64,000 nucleotides of DNA from Pempheris klunzingeri (lineage: Eukaryota; Chordata; Actinopteri; Acropomatiformes; Pempheridae): positions 10,740,501-10,804,500 of the forward strand of contig NC_092016.1 of the NCBI RefSeq assembly GCF_042242105.1, written 5' to 3'. The notes beneath the pieces are model-generated. The model was not told the origin of the DNA. It was given only the letters and a program-made list of their open reading frames with translations, and ran no database searches. Positions 38,856 to 51,465 of this stretch are shown here, piece after piece (position 1 is the first letter of the stretch; every line of letters starts with the position of its first letter). The position numbers and the translations under genes are program-made.

Positions 38856-41363
38856 GCCACACTTACTCATCAGACAAGGTCAAAGATATGAGGATTAAAA
38901 AAGATCTTCTTAGAAAAAACTTTCTTCAACCTTTGACATTGAGTTGTGCAAACTGCAGCTCCTTCTCGTGGTCCCGCAGGAGGAAATGGAAGTCCTCCCA
39001 TGTGATTTTCTCCTTGTCATCAAAGCCCGCAGCCTGCATCATGGCCTTGATGCCGTCCTCTGCTTGGCTCTTTGAAAGAGCACCGTTTGAGATTTCAATC
39101 AAAGACCTGCAGCACATCAAAAGGGCAAAGATGAAGAATTAGACTGAAAAGAAATGGAGTCATGAAAAAATAAAGAAAACTCAATCAAACCTGAGCATTC
39201 TGGAAAATTCCTCTTTTGATAAGAAGCCAGTTCCACCAATGTCATTCATGGAGAACATCAGTTTGGATTTTTCCTCAGGAGACCCTGGTCAAACACACAT
39301 CATCATGAACATAATGTAAGATTAGACTAATGCTGTGTATTGGTTTATGTAGTGCTTCGATGACAGCACACGTAAATAAGCAGACCAGTCACTGTCCATT
39401 GGAGTGGTATATTTTACCTTTCATAAAAATAACCATCACATCAAGAAACTCTTGGAAGGAGAGGTAACCGTTTCCATCTTTATCAGCTAGTGTGAACATG
39501 GAGTCCACAAATAAGGAGTCAGGTTTGAGCCCCAGTGCTTCAGCAAACTCAGACGCTGCCAGCTCGCACTGGAGGACCTCTTTGGCTTTCTTGCTGGAAA
39601 CGCCACTCATGTCCCCAGCGTCACGCTTCTCTATTTCCAAGACCTATGCAACAGAGAGACAGTGCCATTACACACTAAATCACCATAGTGTCACTAGTGA
39701 TATCACAGACGTTAACTGAGGTTACTGTATGTCCATCATGGATGATGTCACCATCAAGACTAACAATTAGTTCCTTTGGCTGGAGGTCAGACCTAGTTTG
39801 ACCTCAAACAAGGATTGACGACATTTTGCGGCTTAAAGCTTAAAGCTGCTGCCGCTGCAACAGAGCAGAGGATGAGGTAAACATCCAGAGGCTGACGGTA
39901 CCTTAGAGAAAGCATGTCGAATGAAAGTTTCCACAATCTGAGCCCTCTGCTCTCTGGTTAAAGCCTCCTTCAGCAGTTCCTCCTCTCTCATCTCCTTCAC
40001 TCTAATCTCCTGCCCGATGTCAGTCACCCCGAGGCGCAGATGCATGACAAATGCTGCACGTTTGCTCTCGTCATCAAAAAACAGCACCTGGATGTGCAAA
40101 CAGGACGCATCAGGAGAAGATTAACAGGATTAGTGGGAGATAAAAGTGATGTAGATGAGGAATATCTGCAGAATCATGCTTCCATTAACAATTTGATGAG
40201 AGTAGAAGCAACTTGTGGACAATCTTAAATGTGAACAGAATTTGGTTGTATGTGTTTACACAATACGCTGCAGCAGCAACATTTTTAGCATTTTTCCAAC
40301 AACTTTTTCAGATCAAGAGCCTGAAGGTAGAAACCATCCCCTGCGGTTTCCAGCTACTCACCAGGTCGTACTCTTTCGCTGCTTTGAGCAGCAGAGCTTT
40401 ATGGTGCCGGTCGTTGGAGAGAACGACATTGAGGTAGTCCTGGTTGCCCAGATTGAAGCAGCGTTGAGTGGACCCAGATCTGTCGAAGACCTGCAGCCTG
40501 CTCTTCTCATCGACCTCCACACTGACAGGATGCAGAGGTTTTTTATGGCCCTGCCACTCCTGGGCTGCAGAGCAAAAGCAGAGTGTGAAGAAGTCAGGTG
40601 AGAAATACCAGGAACCACCATTTTGGTTTCATAGTCATCTGTGAATAACTCATTAACAGTAGAGTTTGCAAGCAGATGTAGTTTTTATAATGACTTTAAT
40701 GTCAACTATCAGTTGAGTTTTAGAGCTGGCATTAATCTAGAAATGGCTACATCACTGGTATCCTCCCGTCCTGACCCTTAAATCCATATAATCAGCTCAG
40801 TTTTACAATTGTTACATAATGGTTGATGAAGGCCAGCGTGGCAGTAAACCATCATTTACACCAACACTGGACTCTGCAAATAAAGTAGGTTTTTTTTTTT
40901 TATCCCACAGATTTCATACCAGTGATTCCCACGGCTGGTTCCTCTGCTTTGGCACCAGCTTTTGTCCTTCTCTGGAACTTCCTGTACCTGTACTTGCGGA
41001 AGTACGCCACCATACAGGCCACTAGAAAACTAACTGTGAAAGCAAAGAAATCAAGCCTGATTATCATTTTCACAACAAAACTGCTGGTCTCAGTATCGTT
41101 GCTGTGCAAAAAGAGATGGATTTATGAGCATAACACTGACCGACAGGAAAGAGGAACAGAACAATGATAAATATCCCAAAGCCAGCTTTGCTTCCATCAA
41201 AGTAATTAAGTTGGGTCGCATTAGTGCAGGGATGGAGCATTGATGCATTCAGCTGTGTGGGTTGAGGACAAGGGTCACCTAAGGAAACAGAGAGGCTGTT
41301 TGTTTAAATACTACATCACCAATTTGAAATCAATCATCATTTCCCCTCGGGGATTAATAAAGT

Positions 41364-41399
<36 letters not shown>

Positions 41400-44300
41400 A
41401 AATAAGTCATGAAATAATTCTTACCATCCTTCCAGAAGAACACATTGTTCTGTATATCAGTGGCTTCTGCACTTGTGACTGCAATAAGGACGTCATGAAA
41501 GGTCACATTGCTGATCACCTGGATCTCCTCATCTGTGAACAAACTGGAAAACACCTCAAAGTACACAACTGTAGGATGTGAGTGTGAATGCTGTTACCCT
41601 CGCAGACAGTAACATGAGATCAATCGCACTGACAGTACAGTAGGATTAGATACTATGACGACTATTTCTGTTTTCACAGTCCTTTAGGTAGGAGCTCACC
41701 CATTCTGTCTGTTCTCGAACCAGAAGCGGTCTCCGTTTCTAATGCGTACAAACTGGTCCAGGATTATGGTGGAGAACACTGAACCTGGCCCATCAGTCTT
41801 AGACTCCAGCAGTCCTCCAGGGAAGAGCTCCAGTTTTGAGATGTCTCCGTTGTACAGCTCTGCAACGTCGCGGAGCAACTGTTGGAGCGGCACACAAGAC
41901 ACACTTTAAGTCAAGGGATTGCTGTTAAACTTTTTTATGCACCTCATGCATAATCATTATTATTTGAAGACATTTTGTCTTAGCAGACTCTGGGTTTTAC
42001 CTGTGGGTTTGTGCTGTTGAGTTCAGAATTGATTTCTTCAAATGTCTTGACAGAAGGCAGACCCAGAGCATTTCTGACCTCATTGTAACTACGCAGGCCA
42101 AAGTCTCTTCCTCTTTGGATGGTCATGGCCACCAGATCCCTCCGGGTGAACCTTAGGGGTCCGTACATGTAGTCTGCCGGGGGGCAAATCAGATCAGAGC
42201 AATGAATATTAGTTTATAGGTTGAATAAGTCTTGATGAATGATATTACAAATCTGTGATTGCTTGACCTTTGTGGAACTTGTGTTTTCTCTTACTTTGTA
42301 TACTTATGAATGTTATGCACTATGAAACAAAGGCAAATTTTCTACACAGACAGTGTAGAAAAAGCATTAAACACCTCTCAGGTCCTCCACCACAATATTG
42401 TCCGTCCTCTCTGCAATCTGGGAAGCCATGCCCATCAGGAGGTCGTCTACGTCTCGGCTTGTCTTAACGTTGAGTTTCTGGAAACAAAATGACAAAAGCA
42501 TTAATATATAATATGCAGATTAATTCCTCACATTTCTCTCCTCTCTAACTGGTGGCATCAAGGAGACCATAAGGCTTGATAGGCTGTCTACGAACGTCCT
42601 ATATTTCAGTCCCACGAGAATTTTGCTTTTCTCTACAGAAACAAATGTGAAGTGATTTGTAGTTAAAACAACGCTAACACACATTTCCACAAATGACCCC
42701 ATTTGTGTTCAGAGAGTGGTTTACTTTCCTGCCGCTGAAGCCAAAGATCCTGGCTCAGATCCTGCCAGATCTGCTGTTCTCTCTCTGTACTTTTCCGCTG
42801 TCTCCATAAATAAACAATTGTACTAAATGTGGCTTCCCTGCCTAGTCTCACTTTAAAAGAAAATCATTAAAGGAAATCAAAATGAATGTAATGCACAGTA
42901 TTTAAATGAGCATACCAGTTAGTTCACCATCAAATTGTGAAACTGCAGATGTATGATATACCTGTCGTTTCCAAAAGCTGTTACAAAGACGCATTGCTGG
43001 TGATAAGCTGCCATCTATGTTGACAACCTTCCGGAAATGGCAGGTTCTGTTTCTGTAGGGAAAAGCAGAGCCAGTGCGGAGGATTTTATTTCTTATAATA
43101 ATGTACATATTCTATTTCAGATGGTTCACAGAAGCACAGTGACAATATCACACTCAACTAAAGCCCACTAAACATAATCAGCCTTGAATTTTCAAAATGT
43201 GCAGCTGGAAAAACAGAACAGTACCTCATATAGACACCAGGTGGGGCCATAGTGATGCCAAATCGCATGGCAGCAGCCTCAAATTCAGGAGAGATCCCCG
43301 GATCAACAAACTTCTGGTAACCTGTGCACAGATAGATCAGAACATAATGCAGAGCGATAGCTGAACAAAATAAAATTTCAGCTGAATCAGAAGAAAATCC
43401 TCATGCATTAAAGCTACCTATATCATCATCCAAATGGTCGAAATGAGGCTATAAAAGCAGTACAGTAATGAAAATGAAGAGTGATTAAGGCCCTTAGTCC
43501 CTTTAACTTTCTTCAGCTGTGGCTGCTTATTCAGCAGAAGAAGGAGACTCTGGGTGATGCTTTGCTGACGGAGCACATACTTGTCAAACACCACCAGCGA
43601 TAGCTCACCTCACCACGGCTTGTGGTCACCAGTGCATTACCTGTTCCCCTCCACTTGTACGCACACGCACTCTGGATGATTCTTACCTGGATAAGGAGGA
43701 ACCTTTTTGACTCCAAGATATCCAGGCAGCCATTCGTAGAAAGCAATATTCTATGGAGAAAAATAGGAGGAATAAAAGTAATTGCAGCTTGTTTGAATGC
43801 ACACTAACATTGTACATGTTGTATAATATACTCTTTAAGCTGATTTTTTTTGTCTTGCATTTTCCTTATTTTATGATTGTAGCTTTGTATTTTGTATTTT
43901 ACGTGTCAAAATAAATGTTATATGGCCAAAATTGTTTTCAATAGAGGTAAAAAACTAATTAACGTGTGTATAATGTTGTTCTTGCAGAGGACGGCCTAAT
44001 CAAACAAGTGAGAGATGATGCATTCGCCCTTAAACTAAAACCAGCAATTTCATCCATAAAATCACGACCACCTGGTGTTGATGCAACCTCGTTGGTTCCA
44101 GAGTGCAAATTAAATCAGCACCTGTGCAGCGAGGGGATTACATGGAGACTTTTCCTTCTACCTGGAATGTGGCCACAACGGTCTTCCTGGCATTTTGAAA
44201 CAGCTTTTCGTCTGACCAGTCTGGGTGTTCCTCATGCAGTTTGGAGGCTACATAATTGTGGTAGCGAAACCAGATAATCCCCTCTGCTGCTGTGAACACG

Positions 44301-46967
44301 TTCTCATTGGCCCAGGCGTTTCCCAACACTGGAGACACAGAGGATGGCACAAATTATAGGGAATTCTGCCATTCCACGATGTGAATTAACATTACTATAG
44401 CTACACCTCCATAAATAGAGAATAGGCTGTACATGTAACATTTGTTATATAGAAGATTACCCCAAAATGCAGATATATTCTGCACTTCATCTGTTTAGTG
44501 TCACACTCCTATTGCATTGATTGATGAGTATCTCTGACCACTAACGGAAAGATAATTTGGCTGGTTGTTTTTAAAGACGTGACAACAGAGCGGTGACAAC
44601 AGGAGAAGATCCTCCTCCTCCGCCCCAGATAATAACTACACACCTTTAACAACACAAGCAACAAAACACTGGTTTCATGACGCCTGCACGGCATCCTCTA
44701 TGCTATAGAGAGAGGGATTTACTGCGGTGAGCGTGACAAGCCATTTACACAATAATTAACGAGTCATATCACACGTCAGGCAGCGCCTCTTTTGACTCAA
44801 CTGCAACCCTGTTCAAAGCAGACTTTGGTGAAATAACATTTGCAAGAAATTCTTGCTGTTTGTTTTTCGGCAGCTTGCAGTATCGACTGGGTGGGTATTG
44901 CCACACACAGTGTAAAAAAAAAAAAAGTTATGACACCAGATTGTTTAAAACTATATTTGAGCCAAACACACAGTGAAACATATTTAATATCCTACCTGTG
45001 GTGAAATATATGCAGGCAGATACTTTTAGTGTGATTTTGTGAGATTTGGAGGTCTGTTATATATGATTGCAACTAGTTTCTGGGGCTCAAAATGCAAAAA
45101 AAAATTACATCTGAAAACGTCCACATATAATGACCTCATTTCCCTGAAAATTACTGAGAAGTAATGTCCACCGCCAGAGCTGCGGATTATTGCAAACAAC
45201 TGTGTCATTCTATTTGGGAAGAAACATTACTGCTGAGTTTTGGGGCTTAAAACACCATAAATTAAATGGCACTGAGAGCCACTGTTTTGGGTTCAGCTCT
45301 AGCCAACAATTCTTCAATAAAAGTAATGAGAAGTTGTGTTTGACTGTGTTTTTTAGTGAACTTTAATCAATGACTTACAGTAGGAATCAGTTCAGTGCAA
45401 CTTTCTGCAACTAACAGCTCCCCTGACACGTTTATAAGATGCTCCTGATGATATAAACCCCAGTGCTTGGGACGATCACATGAGTTCTTTGTGAACAATG
45501 TTTGGTCAGATCTAAAGTACACATTAATAAATGTCTCACCATAAAGGCCTTGGGGTCCATGATCTCCTGTAGAGGGGTCAGCAGCGCTCCACATGAAATC
45601 ACGTCCTGTAACCTGGTTTGGCATGTTCCACTCAGAGCCTGAAGTCAAGAGCCCTCCAAAGAAGCTTCTCAGGGAGTCAGACCAGGACGCCGAGGGGCCA
45701 TAAATGGAGCTGCCATCTATCCACGCTGTCACCAAGTTGACCTGCATTTGTTTTTTTTTTTCAAATTGTTGTATTTCAAGAAAAGGAAATGTGGGGTAAT
45801 ATAATATAAAGTGCCCTCCATTAACAAACATGTTCATATCGATGAGAGTCAATAATCAGCACCTGTGTGCGAGGGTTACTGGGACTCTGGCCGGACTCTT
45901 TGTCCCATGGTCCCCTCTGGAAGGGAAGCAGGACTTTTCCGGTGGCACTGGGGTCAAAGACGGGGTCGCCTTTAGGGACATGGATGTTCATGAACTCAGG
46001 TGGACACCCGGGAGTTCTCGAGTCAAAAATTTCAAAAGTAACATGATAACCTGAGGAATAAAAATGTTTAAAAGTTATTGCTACAAAAAAAAAACGTCCA
46101 TTTAGATCTTGAATTTTTAGCCCTCTTTTTAAGAAAAAAATCATTCATTTGGTTTTTGTTCTGCTGGGAATGAAATGCTAAACCACAAACACAAGTAAGT
46201 TTAGATGAATATCATGACATATAACTGATTATTATCAGGCAGCATCAGCTTCAAAAGCAACATCTGACTCAATATCATTTTAAATGGTAATAAAAGGCCG
46301 ATTTTGTACAATGCATGTTTAAATTTCTTGGAGTTGGTCATTTAATTAATCCTTTTCATAAGCAACAGTAAAAGTATCACCTTAAAAACTAGCACCTGTG
46401 TTGAGTCTGCAGTTTATTGTCAGTGTACTTCAATGCACTCCCCAGTATATTTACCAAAGAACAGGGAGAGCACGGTCTGGTTGCGTGCTGAGGGCAGACC
46501 GGAGGGTCCCCCTGACAGCAGGCTGCTCAGTCTGCGAGGGTTTGGCAGCAGCGGCTCCTGCACAGGTTGGTAGACACCGTCCCGGTAATGCGCGGGCACG
46601 AGGCGCACAAGGTGAGAACCTGCGCGAGCACAAACACAGTCCGATAACCAGCTGCTGTTGGCAGGCTGAGCTGCTGCTGCTGCTGAGCTGCTGCACACTT
46701 TGGCAACTGTGTGACTTACCGACAGCTCCGCGCCGGGGAGATCCCAGACTGTTGTACCAGCCGTCAAAACGGGGAACCTCCCAGGTTATTTCACAGCGGG
46801 AATCTGTTAAAGACACGTCGAGCTTCTTACTGTAAATGTCTACGTTAATTCAGTGTAAACTCCCTGAATATTAAAAAGCAAAATACTGCTGCCTGCTTAC
46901 ATTCACAGACACTGATCACCAAGCCAACCGCTGCACAGATACTCCAAACCCATTTACGCAAATCCAT
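35413..46967 (-). CDS. duox: Dual oxidase (DUOX), 33 coding exons
   Basis: DUOX is a membrane NADPH oxidase that releases hydrogen peroxide for thyroid hormone synthesis and mucosal defence. Domains in order: signal peptide ([18 protein letters not shown]); peroxidase-like ectodomain (about 25-590; [12 protein letters not shown]); first membrane segment; calcium-binding region with two EF-hands (about 830-885; [26 protein letters not shown]); ferric reductase membrane domain with haem histidines ([23 protein letters not shown]); FAD motif HPFT; NADPH motifs ([18 protein letters not shown]); and the family C-terminus HHYENF. Exons: 46901-46967, 46720-46803, 46455-46619, 45863-46050, 45540-45741, 44162-44328, 43687-43751, 43225-43321, 42962-43052, 42375-42477, 42001-42173, 41700-41878, 41425-41543, 41141-41278, 40920-41033, 40362-40564, 39902-40087, 39418-39643, 39191-39284, 38931-39106, 38733-38802, 38576-38617, 38176-38354, 37803-38033, 37593-37692, 37450-37499, 37222-37349, 36955-37108, 36535-36767, 36284-36442, 35950-36105, 35626-35754, 35413-35535. 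Phases agree throughout except coding exon 7, which holds one surplus base; without it the protein is 1529 residues. Confidence 0.97.
35815..35915. repeat. Percomorph SINE-like repeat, fragment in a duox intron
   Basis: 'gagaagatcaataac', 'gctaaatatgaatctaaagctagc' and 'agctggttagcttagcttgg' match the front blocks of the family seen at 11395 and 51955. It lies in the intron before coding exon 31. Confidence 0.6.
38809..38852. repeat. (AC)n microsatellite abutting a duox splice acceptor
   Basis: About 21 perfect AC units, reading (GT)n on the coding strand. They end six bases before the acceptor of the duox exon 38733-38802, taking the place of a normal pyrimidine tract. Confidence 0.95.
41340..41399 (+). 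mobile_element. Retroposon 3' tail with (GATT)n in a duox intron
   Basis: 'cccctcggggattaataaagt' followed by seven TGAT units matches the typical 3' end of fish LINE/SINE elements ('ccctcgggatcaataaagt' plus a tetranucleotide run). Only the tail is present, in the intron between exons 41141-41278 and 41425-41543. Confidence 0.6.
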
Positions 46968-47021
46968 TGATGCGAGAGATGCTCCTCAGCTCAGTCCTCA
47001 GCCAAGAGGAGTGAAGGACTT
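46901..47021 (-). other. duox: duox exon with start codon and 5' UTR
   Basis: A good acceptor (tttgtctcttcag) precedes 47021, followed by 54 bases of leader and the start codon at 46965-46967. This places the transcription start further upstream, in a separate non-coding exon. Inferred from splice signals only. Confidence 0.55.
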
Positions 47022-47578
47022 CTGAAGAGACAAAGCGAAGGTAACCAGCATTTACTATTTACTCATTCTATTATATTTCCGTGTGCTATACTTTGTTGGT
47101 CTTGCAGTGATTGGCAAGAAAAACCAGGATGTCTAATTCTACATTTTGTCTGAATGAATGAATGAATGAATGAATGAATGAATGAATGAACAGAAAAACT
47201 TTCCAAAACTTTTTGCACTGTTCCTTTTGGAGTAAACTGCAGCCACTCAGAGACTGTGTCCTGCTCCCTTTTAATACTTAATAGGAGGATATTAGCTTGC
47301 AGTTGAAATAAATAGTTGAGTCTTACCTCTGCAGAGGCTGAAATGTAGTGCAGGAGTGGTGCAGCAGCGCAAATGCAGGCGAAGTCTGGTGCAATACCAA
47401 AGCCAACATGTGTTGCACGGCTTATCACAAACTGCATGTGACCTGTGTTGCCCAAATGGGAATGGTCATCATCTCTGGATCACACCTCTTTTCCGCAGCA
47501 TTCCAGTCAATGCATCCTCCCCCCCTGTGACACAAAGGGGACTGCTGGTATAAAAGAAGTGTACGTTTCCCCTCAACG
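47022..47578. promoter_or_regulatory. Divergent duox/duoxa promoter region
   Basis: duox is read leftwards and duoxa rightwards from this gap. On the plus strand a TATA box (TATAAAAG at 47549-47556) lies about 30 bases before the likely duoxa start. The two putative first exons are only some 150-200 bases apart. A head-to-head arrangement is the rule for DUOX/DUOXA pairs and supports shared control. An (AATG)n microsatellite at 47151-47190 lies within the duox 5' intron. Confidence 0.6.
47327..47420 (-). other. duox: Probable non-coding first exon of duox
   Basis: On the minus strand a consensus donor (CAGAG, then gtaagactc) ends at 47327. It pairs naturally with the acceptor at 47021. The right limit, and so the transcription start, is a guess; no TATA box was found on this strand. 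Confidence 0.4.
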
Positions 47579-47619
47579 GTCACACTTCACTCTCCTCATC
47601 TTCAGCCCTCGTCTTTCGG
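47579..47619 (+). other. duoxa: Probable non-coding first exon of duoxa
   Basis: It starts about 30 bases after the TATA box and ends at a consensus donor (TTTCGG, then gtaagaaagg). The matching acceptor (ctgtctggtctcag) lies before 48034, 26 bases upstream of the start codon. Confidence 0.5.
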
Positions 47620-48059
47620 GTAAGAAAGGTCTTTTGGATTTTTAACTTTTCTCATTTTCATTGATTGGTTTTATTTGAGACTTTTCATTTAGGTTCAAAT
47701 GAGTGCATTAAAATCAGGATGGAGCCAAGCCAAGAGCACCTATTTACATTACACTGACTGAGGAGGTCACATGGACGTATAGAATTACATGCCTTTGTGC
47801 ATTACATAGATGCATTTATTTCTTTGCAGCAATGATACACAGTGTCAGGGAATGTTAGATGATAAAACATGAGGCAGACATGGTTGTGCTTAACCATGTG
47901 CCATGTTACACAGCAGTAACAATGCCCCATCTCTTATCTACCATAAGGAGCAAGAACCGTTATCTCTGCATCTGGAGGAAACTGAGAACCCGGCCACTAA
48001 CACTGTCTTCTCTGTTGAACTGTCTGGTCTCAGCTGTGTCCGTAACATCAGGAGCTAAG

Positions 48060-50144
48060 ATGACTTTCTACGATGACATTTACCCATTCTACCCTCTACA
48101 AAGGACCTCCTTCATCTTCAATGGCCAGTTGCTCACCATTATTCTGGTCTTCCTTGTGATAGCAGTGAGTCTTCTTCTCATTCTGCCGGGAATACGAGGG
48201 AAGTCGGTGAGTGCAACCCATCAGATAAACTATTACTCACTGCAATCATATCACACAAGCTCATGATTACTGGCTCCCTCTGTGCTTGTTAGGATGGTTC
48301 TTGAATGTGCAAAATAAAAACACGCTGCATTTCAATGCTTTAATTTAATTGCCCTCGCTTTTTTATTCAATGCATCTGAATTAATTTAGATTTTGCTCCT
48401 TCCCTCCCCATCAGAGGCTGTTCTGGATGTTTAGGATAATTATCAGCTTGTTCATCGGCATAGTGATAGTGGGTGAGTTTTGTATTCTTATCATTGTTGC
48501 TGAATTCATCACAATTTCTCCTTTTCCTGTCATTCATCATTCATCACCATATGCGTCCTCTTACTCTGCAGCGCTCAACTTCACGAACGACTGGGCCGAG
48601 GCCAGAATGACCACAAATGCCACGTACAAGTCTTTCAGCGACGCAGTGGTTAACGCTGAGATCGGCTTGCATGTTGGACTGTACGGCATTAATGTTACAC
48701 TAAAAGGTGAGGCTGCAGCTGCTGTTATGTGCAGATTTGTGTATAATACACCATACGCTGGTAGCTTTACTGTTCACAAGTTAGATTTTTGATTCAGATG
48801 CTCACTCAATAATCTCATAAAATACTCTGTTATAAAGTATAAATAAAAACTCAGTTTCTTGAATGGCTAAATACATTTTGGGTGCATCTGTCTTAGTGTA
48901 TGTATGTAAATTTACCCCCTCTTTTCTCTCTTAGGGAATCCTGTCATACAGCTCAATGAAACCATTGACTACAATGAGATCTTCAGCTGGCATGACACAA
49001 TGGAAAAGCAGTATGAGGATGCTCTGGAGAAAGGCTTACCCAACCCCATCCTGTACATCGCTGAGAAATTCACCCTGAGCAGCACATGTGGTCTCATCTT
49101 TCAGTACAGATACTCTGGAAAATACGCTTCTGCAACCCTCTGGTAACAATGATTAACCACATACAGTTTGAAGTTGTATTAATACACTGTCAGTTTTAGC
49201 AGATGGTTGTTTGAAGTAGTGGAAATTAAAATGGCTGCACACTTTCACAGGACGGCGTTTTGCTGCTGGATGCTCGCCAATATCCTTTTCACCATGCCAG
49301 TCATTCTGTATGCCGGGTACATGATGTTGGCCACCGCCGCCTTCATCTTCTTCTCCATGGCCTCCTTCTCCACCATCATGAACGTGCCACAGTGTGTTTT
49401 CTCCATTGGGACCAACTCCTTTGAAACCATGTACAGCCATTCGTTCTGGCTGGCTCTGGTTACAGGTGAGCATAAGAAGCTCCACATTCATTTCACATGT
49501 TTTGTACTTAAACCTGGCACACAGAGCCTGCGGGAGTGTGGTGAATTCTACTAACTGAAGATGATTTTCAGGCGTGCTGTGCACCATCATTGGGGTCCTG
49601 GTGGTGATGCTTAACATTTTGATACCGGAGAGGATAAGAGAGGCCTTCAGCGTTGGCGTCGAAAGTTACGAAGATGAGGACGGTTTTTACGGGGAGGGCT
49701 ATCTGAATACAGTTTTCCTTGATGGAGTGACAATTTCACCACTGACATCAAAAGTCAAGGCGGTAAGTTGGTGACACAGAGAGGATCAATTTTCCTTTCA
49801 ACACATTAGCAATCATCAAAGAAATATTTTGCTGCGTGTAAATGGATTTGCCACTCATTTACAAGCAGCAACAGTACATTGGTCATAGTCCTCTTATGAA
49901 TTTTTTGGGAAACATGACTTTGATATACATTTATTGTTGCAAAATACATATTCAGCTCTATGAGACATTTGAAAAGTGTGACCAATGCATTATTAGTATG
50001 GGATGCAGGAAAGAAAAAAAAAAAGAATATCTCTGCTATTTTGGCAGCATGTACTTCCCTTATGTTCATTTAAATAAGTTATTTCCACCTTTGCTGCTCG
50101 TTGACTGTGATCATTTTGTCTCTGTGTTTTAGGAACATATATGA
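48060..50144 (+). CDS. duoxa: Dual oxidase maturation factor (DUOXA), 7 coding exons
   Basis: DUOXA is an ER-to-surface membrane partner needed for DUOX folding, glycosylation, export and peroxide output. Exons: 48060-48206, 48415-48472, 48572-48706, 48935-49142, 49251-49465, 49572-49762, 50133-50144. All phases agree, giving 321 residues. The start [12 protein letters not shown] is followed by membrane segments near 20-42 ([20 protein letters not shown]) and 52-69 ([12 protein letters not shown]). A lumenal loop carries four N-glycosylation sequons (NFT, NAT, NVT, NET) and the family motif [15 protein letters not shown]. Three further hydrophobic segments follow ([46 protein letters not shown]) and an acidic tail [12 protein letters not shown]. 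An upstream in-frame ATG at 47859 lies in the leader intron, so I chose 48060. The last exon adds only EHI, making the C-terminus short; an alternative 3' end is possible. Confidence 0.95.
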
Positions 50145-51465
50145 AGCTGTCCAGGTGTCCCTCAGGGATCTTTTCCAGCCAATACTTGAAGATAGTTTTG
50201 CTGAATGTGTTACAGATGGAGCGTCTAATTTCACACCTATTTTGATAATATACGTGAGCCTGTAAGTGTTACGTGTTACAAAAGATTTAACTGTAAATAG
50301 CTGTATTTGTAAAGTTCATTGTCTCAGTAGATATAAGTACAATATATTAAGTTGTATGGGATCCATACAATGTGTATATACACGGATCAATATGGATTAT
50401 AAGTCTGTCATTGTGTAACTCTTTTTTTCATTAGAAAAACAAAGTAATCCTTAGTTTGACAATACTTCAAACTAATCTCCTGTGCAATAAATGCACACTG
50501 CCAAGGCAGCAACATATGGTTTAATTTGTACATAGTTTCTGAGCAGTGCGATCGATTGAAGTATCTTTGTATCACAGCTTCTGAGATGAAAATGAATGTG
50601 AAAATGTGAGAGGAAGGATGAATATTAAACTGCTTGTATAAGTACAACTGATTCATCTCTAATCCAGGCAAATGTACTTTAAATCATGTTTGTTTCTAAG
50701 TACTTTTTTTTAAGAACCACCTATAAAAAAATAAAAACAAAACAAACAACAATCATTCAGCAGTGAGATTGTATTCTTAGTGAGTTATAACATTACATTC
50801 ATTCAGTAATGTGTATTTTGATACATTCTTGTACTGTACGCTCTGGTAAAGGTAATGGTCACCCATACTATATGTCTTTGAAAAGTAGGTGTGTCTTTGG
50901 CCTTCAGCATCACCATAATACACATAGTTTAGTGCCTTTGTACAGCATATTATCATCTTCTTTTAATACTTACTGTAATAGATTATCATGTCAGATTGAG
51001 AATGAATCCCTGGTCAGTAATTCATCATAATAACATGCATACTGTAGGAGTAATATGGCCTTTCCAACCAAGTCCTTGAGTAATCCAAAGTATTTACAGT
51101 AGAAGTACATTTTAAACTCCATACACATTATAAAAATGACTAAATAAAAAATAAATGTACTAATTTATCTCTTCATAAGAAAATAATCATGACCTTAAAG
51201 CTACTTCTCTTCAACACCAGAAACTCACGTACAGTACTACAGACAGAGTATTCACATTGTAAGGCCATTATGACAATGTAATTCAAGATAAAACCTGAAA
51301 ATGAGAACTGGATGTTCTTTACAGCATTGCAACAAGAGGCCAAAAAAATAAAATGATAGAAAAATAAATTCTCCTCATCCCACTGAGCTACCTGTCCATC
51401 ATGTGTCCATCACCTCCACACAGCCAGACATGCAGAACTGCAGTGGGCTGATCCATGCAGGGTCT
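50145..51465. other. Convergent 3' UTR region of duoxa and apba2
   Basis: The two genes point towards each other here. No coding exon was seen. The sequence is AT-rich and must hold both 3' UTRs. Confidence 0.6.
50486..50491 (+). terminator. Candidate polyadenylation signal of duoxa
   Basis: AATAAA about 340 bases after the stop codon on the coding strand. It is the first canonical hexamer seen downstream. Confidence 0.5.

Noticed and set aside
47151-47190. Regular direct repeats resembling an array
   Set aside because: It is a plain (AATG)n microsatellite without spacers; no CRISPR array exists in the window.
47859-48059. Upstream in-frame ATG giving a 67-residue N-terminal extension of duoxa
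   Set aside because: A strong acceptor at 48031-48033 places this sequence in the leader intron, and family members start near [11 protein letters not shown].
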